DNA of 64,000 nucleotides from Rhizopus arrhizus (taxonomy: Eukaryota; Mucoromycota; Mucoromycetes; Mucorales; Rhizopodaceae): NCBI GenBank assembly GCA_024220505.1, contig JAKZZE010000006.1:186001-250000 (forward strand), given 5' to 3'. This document shows positions 12,101 to 25,400 of this stretch, in pieces. The position numbers were made by a program, and so were the translations under genes. Under the pieces are notes generated by a model. That model made no database searches. It saw nothing but the letters and a program-made list of their open reading frames with translations, and had not been told where the DNA came from. How positions within the stretch are numbered: the first letter of the stretch is position 1; every line of letters begins with the position of its first letter.

Positions 12101-15100
12101 CCATGTTGTTTACAATATTTTTCAAATCCAAGATTTCACCTCCACTTTCTACTTCAATCTTCTTCGACAAGTCACCGAGTGCCACAGCCTTGGTGACTTC
12201 AGCAATAGATCGCACTTGGTTGGTCAAATTAGCCGCCATGATGTTTACATTGTCGGTAAGGTTCAGCCATGTGCCAGCAACGCCTTCGACCATGGCTTGT
12301 CCGCCAAGCTTACCTTCTGTACCAACTTCCTTTGACACACGCGTCACTTCAGAAGCAAAGATACGCAGCTGGTCTACCATACCATTGACAATTGTTTTGA
12401 GTTCCAAAATCTCTCCACCACTTTCTACTTCGATTTTCTTGGAGAGATCGCCATTGGCAACGGCTTTTGTCACCTGAGCAATAGAACGAACTTGCGTGGT
12501 TAAATTAGCAGCCATTGTGTTTACATTGTCGGTAAGATCGAGCCAGGTACCAGCCACACCTTGAACAACCGCTTGTCCACCAAGTTTACCCTCCGTGCCT
12601 ACTTCTTTAGCAACACGTGTGACTTCGGAAGCAAAAATTCTTAGTTGGTCTACCATGTCATTCACGATATTCTTTAAATCCAAGATTTCACCACCGCTTT
12701 CAACCTCGATCTTTTTGGATAGATCGCCAAGAGCTACAGCCTTGGTCACCTCGGCAATAGATCTAACTTGATTGGTAAGGTTTGTCGCCATAGTGTTCAC
12801 ATTATCCGTCAAATCCTTCCAGGTACCATCGACATTAGGCACCCGAGCTTGTCCCCCAAGCTTTCCATCAGTTCCGACTTCACGGGCCACACGCGTAACC
12901 TCAGAAGCAAAGACACGCAACTGATCTACCATGTCATTGACCGTATTCTTTAGATCCAAGATTTCACCTCGAGTTTCGACCTCGATCTTCTTTGACAAGT
13001 CACCGCTAGCGACAGCCTTGGTGACTTCAGCAATCGAACGCACTTGAGTTGTCAAATTAGCAGCCATAATATTCACGTTATCTGTAAGATTCAACCATGT
13101 GCCAGCGACGCCTTCGACCATGGCTTGCCCGCCAAGCTTACCTTCGGTACCGACTTCCTTTGATACACGCGTGACCTCTGAAGCAAAGACACGCAACTGA
13201 TCCACCATTTCATTGACTGTGTTCTTTAGATCCAAGATTTCACCTCGGGTCTCAACTTCAATTTTTTTGGATAGATCACCGCTAGCAACAGCCTTGGTGA
13301 CTTCAGCAATCGAACGCACTTGGGTTGTCAGATTGGCAGCCATGATGTTCACGTTATCTGTAAGGTTTTTCCAGGTTCCGTCGACATTAGGAACTCTTGC
13401 CTGACCACCCAACTTTCCATCTGTACCAACCTCTTTGGACACACGTGTGACTTCTGAAGCAAAGATACGAAGCTGATCCACCATGTCATTCACAATGTTT
13501 TTCAACTCCAAGATTTCTCCTCGGGTCTCGACCTCAATTTTTTTGGATAGATCACCCAGGGCTACTGCTTCTGTTACTTCAGCAATCGATCGCACTTGGG
13601 AGGTTAAGTTCGCAGCCATGCTGTTCACGTTGTCGGTCAAGTCAAGCCAGGTACCGGCTACATTGGGTACAGTGGCTTGTCCGCCCAGTTTACCCTCCGT
13701 ACCGACCTCACGAGCGACTCGAGTGACCTCTGAGGCAAAGACACGCAGCTGGTCGACCATGTCATTCACAATGTTCTTGAGGTCCAAAATCTCTCCACCA
13801 CTTTCTACCTCAATCTTCTTCGACAAGTCACCGAGTGCCACAGCCTTGGTGACTTCAGCAATCGACCGCACTTGGTTGGTCAAATTAGCCGCCATGATGT
13901 TTACATTGTCGGTAAGGTCCATCCATGTACCGGCCACGCCTTGCACAATCGCTTGTCCGCCAAGTTTACCTTCGGTACCGACTTCTTTGGCCACACGTGT
14001 GACTTCGGCTGCAAAGACACGCAACTGGTCCACCATGTCATTGACCGTATCTTTCAAATCCAAAATTTCACCACTGGTTTCAACTTCAATCTTCTTCGAC
14101 AGGTCTCCTCGAGCGACAGCCTTCGTCACTTGTGCAATGGATCTGACCTGAGTTGTCAAATTAGCAGCCATAGTATTCACATTATCCGTCAGGTCCATCC
14201 ATGTACCGGCCACGCCTTGCACAATAGCTTGTCCACCAAGTTTACCTTCTGTGCCTACTTCCTTTGATACACGCGTAACCTCTGAAGCAAAGATACGAAG
14301 TTGGTCGACCATGTTGTTTACAATATTTTTCAAATCCAAGATTTCACCTCCACTTTCTACTTCAATCTTCTTCGACAAGTCACCGAGTGCCACAGCCTTG
14401 GTGACTTCAGCAATAGATCGCACTTGGTTGGTCAAATTAGCCGCCATGATGTTTACATTGTCGGTAAGATCCATCCAGGTACCAGCCACACCTTGAACAA
14501 CCGCTTGTCCACCAAGCTTACCTTCTGTACCGACTTCCTTTGATACACGTGTGACTTCAGAAGCAAAAATTCTTAGTTGGTCTACCATGTCATTCACGAT
14601 ATTCTTTAAATCCAAGATTTCACCACCGCTTTCAACCTCGATCTTCTTGGATAGATCACCAAGAGCTACAGCCTTGGTCACCTCGGCAATAGATCTGACT
14701 TGATTGGTCAAATTAGCCGCCATGATGTTCACATTGTCCGTAAGGTCCATCCATGTACCGGCCACGCCTTGCACGATTGCTTGTCCGCCAAGCTTACCTT
14801 CGGTACCGACTTCCTTTGACACACGCGTCACTTCGGAAGCAAAGATACGAAGTTGGTCGACCATGTTGTTTACAATATTCTTGAGGTCCAAAATCTCTCC
14901 ACCACTTTCAACTTCGATTTTCTTTGACAAGTCACCTAAGGCCACCGCTTTAGTGACTTCAGCAATTGACCGCACCTGATTAGTCAAGTTCGCAGCCATA
15001 CTGTTCACGTTGTCGGTCAAGTCAAGCCAGGTACCGGCTACGTTGGGTACAGTTGCTTGTCCGCCAAGTTTTCCTTCTGTGCCTACTTCCTTTGATACAC

Positions 15101-18100
15101 GCGTAACCTCTGAAGCAAAGATACGAAGTTGGTCGACCATGTTGTTTACAATATTCTTCAAGTCCAAGATTTCACCTCCACTTTCAACTTCAATCTTCTT
15201 CGACAAGTCACCGAGTGCCACAGCCTTGGTGACTTCAGCAATCGACCGCACTTGGTTGGTCAAATTAGCCGCCATGATGTTTACATTGTCGGTAAGGTTC
15301 AGCCATGTGCCAGCAACGCCTTCGACCATGGCTTGTCCGCCAAGCTTACCTTCTGTACCGACTTCCTTTGACACACGCGTCACTTCAGAAGCAAAGATAC
15401 GCAGCTGGTCGACCATGTCATTCACAATATTCTTGAGGTCCAAAATCTCTCCACCACTTTCGACCTCAATCTTCTTCGACAAGTCACCTAAGGCCACCGC
15501 TTTAGTGACTTCAGCAATTGACCGCACCTGGTTGGTAAGATTTGTTGCCATATGGTTGACGTTGTCAGTCAAATCCATCCATGTGCCATCGACATTGGGT
15601 ACAAGTGCCTGACCACCTAGTTTTCCATCTGTGCCGACTTCCTTTGCTACCCTAGTCACTTCTGCCGCAAACACATTGAGCTGATCCACCATGTTATTGA
15701 CTGTGTTTTTCAAGTCCAAGATTTCACCCTGGGTTTCTACATCAATCTTTTTGGACAGGTCGCCACGAGCGACAGCCTTGGTGACTTCAGCAATCGAACG
15801 CACTTGAGTAGTCAGATTGGCAGCCATTGTGTTCACATTGTCCGTCAGATCCTTCCAGGTCCCACTCACCGTCGGCACAATGGCCTCCCCGCCCAGTTTA
15901 CCCTCCGTACCGACCTCACGAGCGACTCGAGTGACCTCTGAGGCAAAGACACGCAACTGGTCGACCATGTCATTCACAATGTTCTTGAGGTCCAAAATCT
16001 CTCCACCACTTTCTACTTCAATCTTCTTTGACAAGTCACCGAGTGCCACAGCCTTGGTGACCACCGCAATAGACCGCACCTGAGTAGTCAAGTTGGTCGC
16101 CATGGTGTTCACATTATCCGTCAGGTCCTTCCAGGTCCCGTCCGCATTGGGCACCGTTGCCTGTCCACCGAGCTTTCCTTCTGTGCCGACCTCACGCGCG
16201 ACTCGGGTGACTTCGTCAGCAAAGACATTGAGCTGATCCACCATGTTATTCACCGTATTCTTGAGATCCAAGATCTCTCCTCGGGTCTCGACCTCGATTT
16301 TCTTGGATAGGTCACCCATCGCGACGGCCTTGGTCACCTCGGCAATCGACCGCACTTGGGAGGTTAAGTTTGCGGCCATGTTGTTCACATTATCCGTCAA
16401 ATCTTTCCATGTCCCGCCCACGTCCTTGACCACGGCCTGCCCACCCAATTTGCCTTCGACGCCTACCTCGAGCGACACCCGTCTGACCTCTGCCGAAAAC
16501 AGAATCAATTGATCGACCTACAGAAAACCGTCAGATTTCCCCTCTCTTTCTCGCTTACAATCAGGGGGGTTCATCTTACCATCTTGTTCATTGTATTTTT
16601 CAACTCCAACACTTCACCTTGAGCGTTCGCCTTGACTTTTTTCGAAAGGTCTCCTTGAGCCACGGCCTTGGCGACAACCGCAATGTCTCTTACTTGATTT
16701 GTGATTTTGGATGCCATCATGTTCACATTGTCCGTCAGATCCTTCCAAGTCCCACCGACGTCCTTCACGATCGCCTGTCCGCCCAAGATGCCTTCTGTAC
16801 CGACCTCGAGCGAAACACGGGTGACTTCGGTCGCAAAGATCGAAAGCTAACAATCGCCGGTCAGTATCCAATCTGACCTCTCTTTCGGATCACTTACTTG
16901 ATCGACCATCGTATTGATCGTGTTTTTCAAATCCAACATCTCACCTCTGACCTCGACCGTCACTTTCTTTGTCAGGTCCCCTTTGGCGACCGATTTCGAA
17001 ACATGAGCAATGTCTCGGACTTGATTTGTGAGGTTAGCAGCCATCGTGTTCACGTTGTCTGTCAATTCTTTCCAGATTCCGTCCGCACCCTGCACTTTGG
17101 CCTGCGCGCCCAACTTGCCTTCGGTGCCGACCTCATGGGCCACCCGAGAGACTTCAGAAGCAAAGATGTTGAGTTGATTGACTAGAAGAGTGTGTTTAGA
17201 TCACAGTGTGTGTTCCTAGGGTCCTTACCCATCGTATTAAACGTATTTTTCAGTAGCAGCGTTTCACCTTTGACAGGAACTGTCATGGCCTTGCTGAGAT
17301 CCCCTTTGGCGATGGCTGTCGACACATCCGCAATATCTCTGACTTGTTCCAAATGGTTTCTTGTCATCTTGTTCAAATTCACCACGAAATCCAACCAAAG
17401 ACCCTTCATTTCCTGTCCACACCGAGCCTGAACACCCAGTTTGCCGTTGACGGCGGTTTCGTGAGCGACATAGTTGACCTCGTCCGCAATGATCTGCAGA
17501 CGATCGAGCATGGCATTGACAGCGTTCTTGAGGGTATTGATCGGTGCGTTGGATTCAAAATGAGTCGAGGTACAGCGTGTGTGTTGGCAGGTGATGCGTT
17601 GAGAGAGTTCACCGTCGAATACAGAAGAAGCGATCTGGACGGCTTGGATGACACATTCGGGACAGACGATATTGTCAGGACTGGTTTCAAAGGTAGCAGC
17701 GGGGAAAGTCGAGATGGGATTTGAAAAGTAGACGGGATAAGCATTGGTGGCAGACGAGATATTAAAAGGAGGTTTGGTAGAAGAAGGAACGAGGGCGGTT
17801 GAACGAGAAGAGAAATTGGTTGAGGCTATGATGGATGTGGGGTGTACAAGAAATGTTTAGGAATTGCATAGACAATGGATTTTTTTTTTTTTTTTTTTTT
17901 TTTTGGTTACCAAGATAACTTTCGGGTATTGTTTCACGGTGAGAAGATTCTAATTGTTCGAGTAAGGAAGCATCATGAATCGAGGTTAATTCATCTTCAG
18001 GTGTCCCTTGTTGACTCGTGATGGTTGATTTAGAATCCCCGTGATCATGAGAAGTAAATAGTTGGTGTTGTTGTTGAATCATGATTCGACACCTTAAATT

Positions 18101-18400
18101 CTCTGTTTCTAACTGCAATTGACGTTGGGCTATTTTCTTCAAGTCTGAATCAATTTTTTGAAGCAAATCGGCATCTTTTTGATTTAATTGAGACAATATA
18201 GGATTAGATCCTATTGGTTTCGATAAACAATGATCTATATTTCCTTGCTCTATATTTTGTACAAGACTGTGAATAAAATATAACACATCCATTTCATTTT
18301 CACTGTCTTCTTTATGATTATCTCGAAGTTTTTTAGTTTGATGAGGATTATTACTATTATTATTATTATTATTATTACTGTCTTCAAAAGAACGTTTCAT
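9189..18400 (-). CDS. NIK1: Group III hybrid histidine kinase with 23 HAMP repeats
   Basis: Eight exons: 17911-18400, 17229-17825, 16898-17181, 16580-16846, 11569-16517, 10312-11508, 9374-10256, 9189-9305; all phases fit and give about 2,927 residues. Order: Asn-rich and coiled N-terminus without membrane segments (1-260), about 23 HAMP-type repeats of 92 residues (about 265-2385), histidine-kinase core with H-box [11 protein letters not shown] (His about 2421), N-box [11 protein letters not shown]-boxes SDTGIGI and GGTGLGLS, then a receiver domain with phospho-Asp about 2840 in LILMDVQMP. This is the Nik1/Os-1/Bos1 class: a cytosolic osmosensing kinase upstream of the HOG pathway and the known target of dicarboximide and phenylpyrrole fungicides. 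Known members have roughly 5-9 repeats and about 1,100-1,400 residues, so this one is about twice the usual size. All catalytic residues look intact. Confidence 0.92.
11569..16517 (-). repeat. 18-unit coding tandem repeat, 276-bp period (HAMP units)
   Basis: One uninterrupted exon of the kinase gene holds 18 consecutive copies of a 92-codon unit, each recognisable by the GTWx[29 protein letters not shown] and [12 protein letters not shown] segments. Units fall into a few subtypes by their linker ([24 protein letters not shown]). Some copies are nearly identical in DNA: about 197 bases from 12064 match 14273 onward without a difference, exactly eight periods (2,208 bases) apart. That points to recent duplication or gene conversion rather than ancient repeats. 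The three HAMP units upstream (16580-17825) sit in separate exons and are more diverged, as are the two downstream (10312-11508). Confidence 0.95.
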
Positions 18401-18659
18401 CCCCTCTTAACTTCTTTTTAAAATATATAAATGGTATCTTGTAAAAAAGAATGAAAGGAAAGAAAGAGAAAAAAAAAAAAAAAATTAAAATAAAATAAAA
18501 AAAAATAAAATAAATGCACAAAGGAGTAAAAATGAGTTTATAAATGACGCACTTTTTTTTTTTTTTTTTTCAGCTAGAAATTCCTGTTTTTTCTTTTCTT
18601 TTTTTTTTTTTTTTATTTCTTTAACCAATCTGTTGCCATCTTTTATTTATTTCCTTGTT

Positions 18660-18695
<36 letters not shown>

Positions 18696-18907
18696 TTGCT
18701 TTAAAAAAAGAAGCCCCCTCAGTATTTGTTTATTCTTTAAAGAAAAGCATAAATTGGAAGTGATACAGAAATACAAAACTTTAAATTACCGCTTACATTT
18801 TTATCCAACTCTATTGAGCTCGGGCCTTATTCCGATATTAAATTCCCCCTTTTTGCTTTTTAAAATAATTCTCTTTCTTTTTCTTTTTCATAAAAATCCC
18901 TTCTTTC
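18401..18907. promoter_or_regulatory. Shared divergent promoter of kinase and homeobox genes
   Basis: About 500 bases between two divergent start codons. An A-rich block at about 18466-18515 is a T tract when read from the kinase side. Longer T tracts at about 18552-18570, 18600-18614 and 18667-18692 lie on the homeobox side. A TATA-like stretch (AAATATATAAAT) lies about 20-30 bases upstream of the kinase ATG. No intact gene is seen here; an 88-codon ORF starting at 18655 is a by-product of the T tract. Confidence 0.5.
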
Positions 18908-19522
18908 ATGTCTTTATTTAAAATTCAAAAGATGAACAATGCATCTGATGACACAAATGGTAACCAAATATTATTGACTCTTCATGCATCATTTTAATCC
19001 CCTTCTTAAAGTGATTCAGATGAAACCAAAAAGAAAACGTACTTCACCGGAACAATTCAGTTTGTTATCAGAATCATTCAACAAGACTGACACGCCTAAT
19101 TATGATTTACGTGAAAAATTAGCAAAACAATTAGACATGACAAATCGTGAAGTTCAAGTAAGTTTTAAATCATCTGACCCTTTTCTTGTTGTGTGTAACA
19201 AATAGATTAGGTATGGTTTCAAAACCGTCGTGCCAAAGTCAATCGACTTCGTTTACAACAACAACAGCAGCAAAAAGAACAAGAAAAGCAGCAGCAGCAG
19301 CAGCAGCAGGAAGTCAAGAAACCAAGATTTTATTATTGGAGTAATAAATCATCTACTTCTTCTTCTGCTTCTTCTTCTCCACCTCAAACACCTCATGATA
19401 TTATATTACAACCTAATTTAACCCCAATTGATATATTGGCTACTGCTGCTGCTTATGTTCAACAATGGGAAGATGAACAAAGAACGAGTGAGAGAAAGAA
19501 GAGATGGAGACCTTGGCTTTAA
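18908..19522 (+). CDS. Homeodomain transcription factor
   Basis: Three exons: 18908-18959, 19012-19157, 19211-19522, giving 169 residues. The homeodomain starts near residue 24 (KPKRKRTSPEQF) and ends with VWFQNRRAKVNRL; the third helix is intact with Gln at position 50 and Asn at 51, so it should bind TAAT-type sites. An intron splits the homeodomain just before VWFQNRR, a common place. After it come a Gln-rich stretch (CAA/CAG repeats), a Ser-rich stretch and a C-terminal segment DILATAAAYVQQWEDEQ. Exon 1 is less certain: translation could instead start at the in-frame ATG at 18984 or at 19021 (MKPKRKR). It is transcribed away from the histidine kinase. Confidence 0.8.
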
Positions 19523-21453
19523 TCATTCACTCTTTATTCTTTTTTGTAAATATTCTATCTGTGCCGTCGATTCTTTATACCCACACACACACACACACTA
19601 TGTTGATTAAACCAAAAAAAAAAAAAAAAAAAAAAATCTCAATTTCCAAATTTGGTTATTCCGATCTTTTCTTTTTCATCTCTTTATCATTTTACTTTAG
19701 CAAGAGTTCCCTTTAGAAATTTATTATTTCATTTTTTTTTTTACAAGTGATTTGATTCCTTTTCATCATTTTCTTTTTAGGGAAAATCAAACTGTATCTG
19801 TCAATCGTCTGATCTTTTTAGAGGCTTTCAGTAAACATCCAACACGACTGTCATCATTTTCAAAGGTTTTTCAATAGATCTTTACGTGTCTAAAGACAAG
19901 TGAGTGAATTTATTTTGCAAGAGAAATGTGTATTGTTTAGATCACATTATTGGCGTGTGTAAAATAACAAGGATGCATCAATACAACTCAAAAAGTGAAC
20001 CTTCTCCACTTTCTTTTATGCCCCTGTCTAGACACTTTTTAGAAAAAGGACATTTTTTTCTTGTTGCCATGACACCACGTCAACTTTAGATAGAAAGCAT
20101 CCTCTCATCTTGTCATACTGTCATGTGGCTTGAGCACCAAGAGAAATGGGGTTGTCTTTTGAAAAAGAGAATGGGTGGGAATCATCACTGTAAGCTAAAG
20201 GATTCAATCCTTCCTCTCTTTACCCCATCAGTCTCGGTTGTAGACTGGACAAAGTTTTGTCACTGATAGGCCTTGTTTGAAAAGAAACATTTTCTGATGA
20301 ATGGATGTATTTCAAATAGTTTAGATTTGCTTTCGCAGCCTCTTTTGATCAGTTCAATGATACAAAAAAGAGGATTCAACTTGTCAATCCCATCTGTCTG
20401 TTCTTGTTTACCTTAACATGGAATCCATCAAATTCTCTTGAAGGTTGATCAGTTTCAAAACAGGAATCACGTTGCAATTTTTGAATTCTTTTGGACCCTG
20501 TCTTCTTTTGAATCTCACACCACGTGAAGGAGCCCCTAGATGGACCTCTGAGGACCAGAAAGGATAGGACGTCTGGTTTTGTCCTCTTGAGTGGTCTTTG
20601 TATGTATTGAGGGTGATGAGCTCTAAAGTGATTTAAATGTGTCTTTTTATCGATTTGTATCCAATCGAACCTTTTGTTCTCTCTGACTCCTTCATTTGAC
20701 TAAATAAATAAATAAAAAAAAAAGAAAACCAGGACGCATACTGCAATCTGTATCGTCATGCCCTTTTATTTGTCAGATTAAAAAAAAGTTTAATTTGTTC
20801 ATGATTTAAGGGTATTCTTTGGAATTGCTACAACTGAATAGTTACGAATCAAAAGGAGATTGTGTAAAAATAAAACAAAGTCAAATAACTTGGATCGTAT
20901 ACTTTTCACTTCTCTTTGGAGTCAGAAATAATATGAAATTATTTTGGATAATAAAGATGAATTCAAAAACAGTGAACAACTGAAAAAAAAGGAGAGAGGG
21001 GGAGGGGGGAAAGAAGTGAAGGTTAAAATGGATATAATAAAATCCAGACATTGGCTTTTTTTTTTAAATAGAAAAATCTTCAAATGCCACGCAACTATCT
21101 GTCCTACCACTAAAGAATAAAATATTTTGGTTGTATGCAAAGTGAAGAAAGGTTTGATATTAAAATGATATCTCGGCTGTGAAAGATGATGGTGTTTCAA
21201 GAAAAGTGATATGATTTCCAAGTATTCTTTTGTAAAAGTGAATAAGGCTATTCACTAAAAAGGATCTGCAAAAGATACGCATTCTGCTTGTCTATGTTTC
21301 CTTGTTCTTACGAATGCATTCATTTAACTGCAAACCCTTTTCCTGTGCGTTATACATTTGTTATTAAAACACCGTCGATCTTATAAAGAACAATTGAATC
21401 TTGGCTTCTTTTTTGAGTCCCTTTTCTTTATCTTTTGTATTATTTATTTTGAA
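19523..21453. other. Intergenic region, 1.9 kb
   Basis: Holds a short (CA)n run at about 19581-19597, an A tract at about 19614-19636 and a TAAATAAATAAATAAA stretch near 20700. On the minus strand about 20413-20631 is open for some 70 codons without a start, and this part is less AT-rich than its surroundings, but I recognise nothing in it. It may be untranslated region of the homeobox gene or an old remnant. Confidence 0.4.
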
Positions 21454-21864
21454 ATGGATAAACCAAGTTTACCTTCAATACAATTTCTTTTGAATGGTAA
21501 GTTATTTTCATACTGAACAAACATGATAAAATAACTTTATGTTTCCATCAAGCTAGAAGTGCCTCCTCCACCAAAACATGATACAACAAGGCACAGACGA
21601 GCTAGCTCAACTGGCATGTTGGAGACAATGATACCTCTTATTGATCGAATTGAACCTTCTACAACCATCACAGTCAATCATGGAAGATACATTTGTCAAT
21701 ATTGTCATAAAAAATTCACAAGACCTTCCTCATTACAGGTACACATCTACTCTCATACAGGTGAGAAACCGTTTGTGTGTACAGAGTGTGGGAAACAGTT
21801 TAGTGTGCAAAGTAACATGAAGAGACATTTCAAAACACATAAATCAATTTCACCGCCAACGTAA
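21454..21864 (+). CDS. Small two-finger C2H2 zinc-finger protein
   Basis: Two exons (21454-21496 and 21557-21864; 60-base intron) give 116 residues. The C-terminal half has two classical fingers: [21 protein letters not shown] and [21 protein letters not shown], joined by the canonical TGEKPF linker, so tandem DNA binding is expected. The N-terminal half is short and proline/threonine-rich with no domain I recognise. It resembles small fungal regulators with only two fingers; target genes are unknown. The first exon encodes only [14 protein letters not shown] and matches the phase of the second, and a good 5' splice site (GGTAAGTT) follows, so I favour this start over the internal ATG at 21619. 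Confidence 0.82.
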
Positions 21865-22457
21865 ATAAATTTCTCTTCTCTATTTTTTTATATATAAATA
21901 AATACATGTGCGATATACACTTTATCGCTTATTATTTGTTTTGAACTAGAAAAATACATTTGCTTGGCCATGTGAATCAATATGCAGTTCATTTCTTTAA
22001 ATGTACGTACCTGAGCGCTGTTACATTTGAGTTCTAAAAAAGTACTTTTTATTGTTTTTTTAAGAAGAAAAAGGACAATCCTGTGTGTGTGTGCGAGTGG
22101 ATTGAATTAAAGTGCATGTAAATCACTTGTTTATCATTCAGTGTATGCAACAGTGACATTAAAAACTAAGGCGTACTTGAATCTTTCTTTGGTTAGCCTA
22201 CATCACAAGGTACCCTTCATTTTTTATCCTACAGCAAAAGCAGTGGATTCTTCATTGGCTTCTAGTTGCCATGGGGACATACGATCTTTTAACAAGGGTT
22301 ATCTTTGTCATTGGATTGCTGCATAAATTCCATTTCATTGGATACATAAAAAAGCCTAATTTTAAAGCACCGTCATCAATAACCAACCTCCACTTTTGCT
22401 CTTTCTCTTTCTCTCTCTCTGTGATTTCTTTTTTTTTTTTCTTTTTTTATTTTAAGA
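21865..22457. other. Intergenic region
   Basis: About 590 bases. The zinc-finger gene's probable polyadenylation signals (AAATAAAT near 21862 and 21896) lie at the start, and a pyrimidine-rich stretch with T tracts (about 22408-22452) directly precedes the ATG of the next gene. Two short ORFs here show no recognisable protein. Confidence 0.4.
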
Positions 22458-25400
22458 ATGGATGACGTTCATCACCCACTCGTCATGTCCTCTACTCCGT
22501 CTGCGGACTCACCTGTCTTGACACCAGACTCCAAAGCGCATAGAGGAACAATGAACCAATACGAGCAATCACCTGCCTTTCGTGGCCGATCCAAATCATC
22601 TGCTTGGGCCATGAACTCACCTCATACAGATTACTTTTCAACTGCAACCAGTGTACCCTATAAGGCAAAATCATGGGAACCTACATTAGAAAGAGCCATT
22701 AAAGCAATTGTGTCGATCAAAGCAAGTCATGTCAGAAGCTTTGATAGTGAAACATCAGGTAGATGGAAACAGTAAGGGAAAAAAAAAATATATAACTTTT
22801 TGGTTAGGTGACTATACGGCAACAGGTTTTATCGTAGATGCTTCAAAGGGAATCATCTTGACCAATCGACATGTTGTCTCACCTGCACCCATTGTGGCTC
22901 AAGCCGTTTTGACAAATTATGAAGAAGTGGATTTAATACCAGTGTATCGTGATCCTGTTCATGACTTTGGTTTTATGAAAGTAAAAAAAGAAATGCATAC
23001 CCACTGTCACAAAACATAACAACTTTTTTATGACCTAGTTTGATCCAACTCGAGTTAAATTTATGGAATTACAAGAAATTAAGCTTAGTCCAGAAAGAGC
23101 CAAAGTAGGATTAGATATTCGTGTGGTTGGGTAAGAAAAAATGCATTAAATCGTGATTCAATCACCGATTTTTGTTTTCTTATTTTAGAAATGACGCGGG
23201 TGAAAAATTGAGTATTTTGGCAGGCACGTTAGCCAGATTGGACCGAAAGGCTCCAGAATATGGTGTGGGTGAATACAATGATTTCAATACGTTTTATCTC
23301 CAGGCTGCTTCAGGCACCAGCGGTGGATCCTCTGGTAGTCCCGTACTCGATATCGATGGCCATTCAGTTGCTCTGAACGCTGGAGGGGCCAGCAAGGCCT
23401 CTTCGTCTTACTACCTGCCACTCAACCGTGTCGTCCGAGCTCTGGGCTACATCCAGCAAGGCTCTCTGGTCCCCCGAGGTACGCTCCAGACTGAATTTGA
23501 ATATCTGCCCTACAACGAAATCCGTCGATTGGGTCTCAAGCGCAAGGTGGAAGAAAAGGTCCGGAGCCGATTTCCAGAGGAGACGGGCATGTTGATCGTC
23601 CGCAGCGTGCTACCCAAGGGCCCTGCCGATACGCTGCTGGCACCTGGAGATATCTTGATTGGTTGCAACGGTCAATTGGTGCCTCACTTTATCGCTCTTT
23701 TCTCTATCCTGGATGATGCCGTGGGTGAGCAGGTGACTCTGACGATCAGCCGTGGTAAGAAGGTACAGGAGGTCAATTTGACCGTTCAGGATCTTCATGC
23801 GATCACACCGAATCGATTTGTTGAGGTGGGAGGTGGTGTTGTTCATGAATTGTCGTATCAGCTGGCCAAGTCGTACTCTCAACCGGTAGGTGGAGTCTAT
23901 GTGGCGACTTCAGGACATATGCTGGCAAGTGCGAGTGCATGGCGAAAGAGCATCATCGTGAGCGTGAATAATGTGCCTACGCCTCATTTAGACAACTTTA
24001 TTGAAGCCTTGAAGGGCTTGCCCGATGGTGCTCGTGTCCCGATCAGGTAATCCATAACCAAAAAATAACAATAATAATAAAGGATTGAAATCTTGGCTAG
24101 GTTTTATGCATTGAATAAGGCATATAAAGATAAAGTCATGATTATGCAAGTTGACAGACACTGGCATAAATTTAGAATGGCTGTTCGAAACGGTAATCAC
24201 ATCCAATGATAAACGTATGTTGACTAAATGCATGTGCATTAGATCAAACAGGGCTTTGGGACTATACTGACATGCCTCCACCCCCAGCCACCATCCCTTA
24301 TTCTCCTTCCACTGCAACTTTCCCACCCTTGGACCCTTCTCTATCCCTTGCAGAAAAGCTGACACCTTCATTTGTAGCCATCGATTTCTACTTGCCTTAC
24401 CTTGTAGATGGCATGAAAGCAACACAATATTATGGCATGGGTTTCATCCTATCCACCAACCCACCCTTGATAATGTGCGATCGTGATACGATCCCGATCG
24501 GCCTAGGCGACATCTTTATTACCTTTGCCAACTCCATCATCATCCCCGGTCAACTGCTCTTTCTGCATCCCTTTTACAATTATGCTATGCTGACCTATGA
24601 TCCCCACTTGATTGGCAACACGACAGTGAAGCCTATCGAGTTGACCGACGTCGAACTGAACCAGGGGGATGAGACAAACTTTGTGGGCATCGGCAGTGAT
24701 CACTCTCTGATTCTCAAAAAGGCCACGGTCTCTTCTGTGTCCAGCATCGGTACCCGTGAATGCTCACCCCCACGCTGGCGAGCGATGAATGTGGAAGGCA
24801 TCAAGATCGATGATTCGCTGGACTCTCAAGGCGGTGTGTTGGCGGACGACGAGGGCAAGGTGCATGCGTTCTACGTGAGCTATTCATCCCAGAACGAAAG
24901 AGGCAAGGACATTTCTTTTCTTTCTGGTATGTCTTCCTCGCTTGTCAAGCCTGTCTTGGACCAGTATCTTGAAGGCCAACGCATGACCTTCAAAGGCCTC
25001 GATGTCGAGCTCTGGACGATGCGTATCGCCGCCGCTCGCTCCTTGGGGCTCAGTGACAGATGGGTCAAGCAGATCGAGATGAGCGGTTCGACGCGCCATA
25101 CACTGCTCTATGTCTTGAACGTGCTGGACGAGTCGAGTGCCCAGACACTGTGTGTGGGTGATATTATCTTGAGCATGAATGGAAATTTAATCACACGTAT
25201 GCCACAGATCACACAAGGGGATCATGTGGAGATGGTCATCTTGCGCAACGGACAAGAGCTGACTGTCCGTGTGCCTTTGTGTGAGCAGAGCGGATTTGAA
25301 ACGACACGAGTCGTAGGCTGGCAGGGTGCCCTCATTCAACGTCCTTACAAGTCCGTGCTGGAGCAGGTTCGAAATGCCCCCATAGGCGTGTATGTTTCCT

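Noticed and set aside
11887..16512. Many plus-strand ORFs of 60-220 codons across the kinase exon
   Set aside because: They are antisense shadows of the HAMP repeats; their repeated text mirrors the 276-bp period and none has a domain.
20413..20631. Open minus-strand frame of about 70 codons without ATG
   Set aside because: Protein-like at first sight, but no homology recognised, no start and no neighbouring exon that fits.
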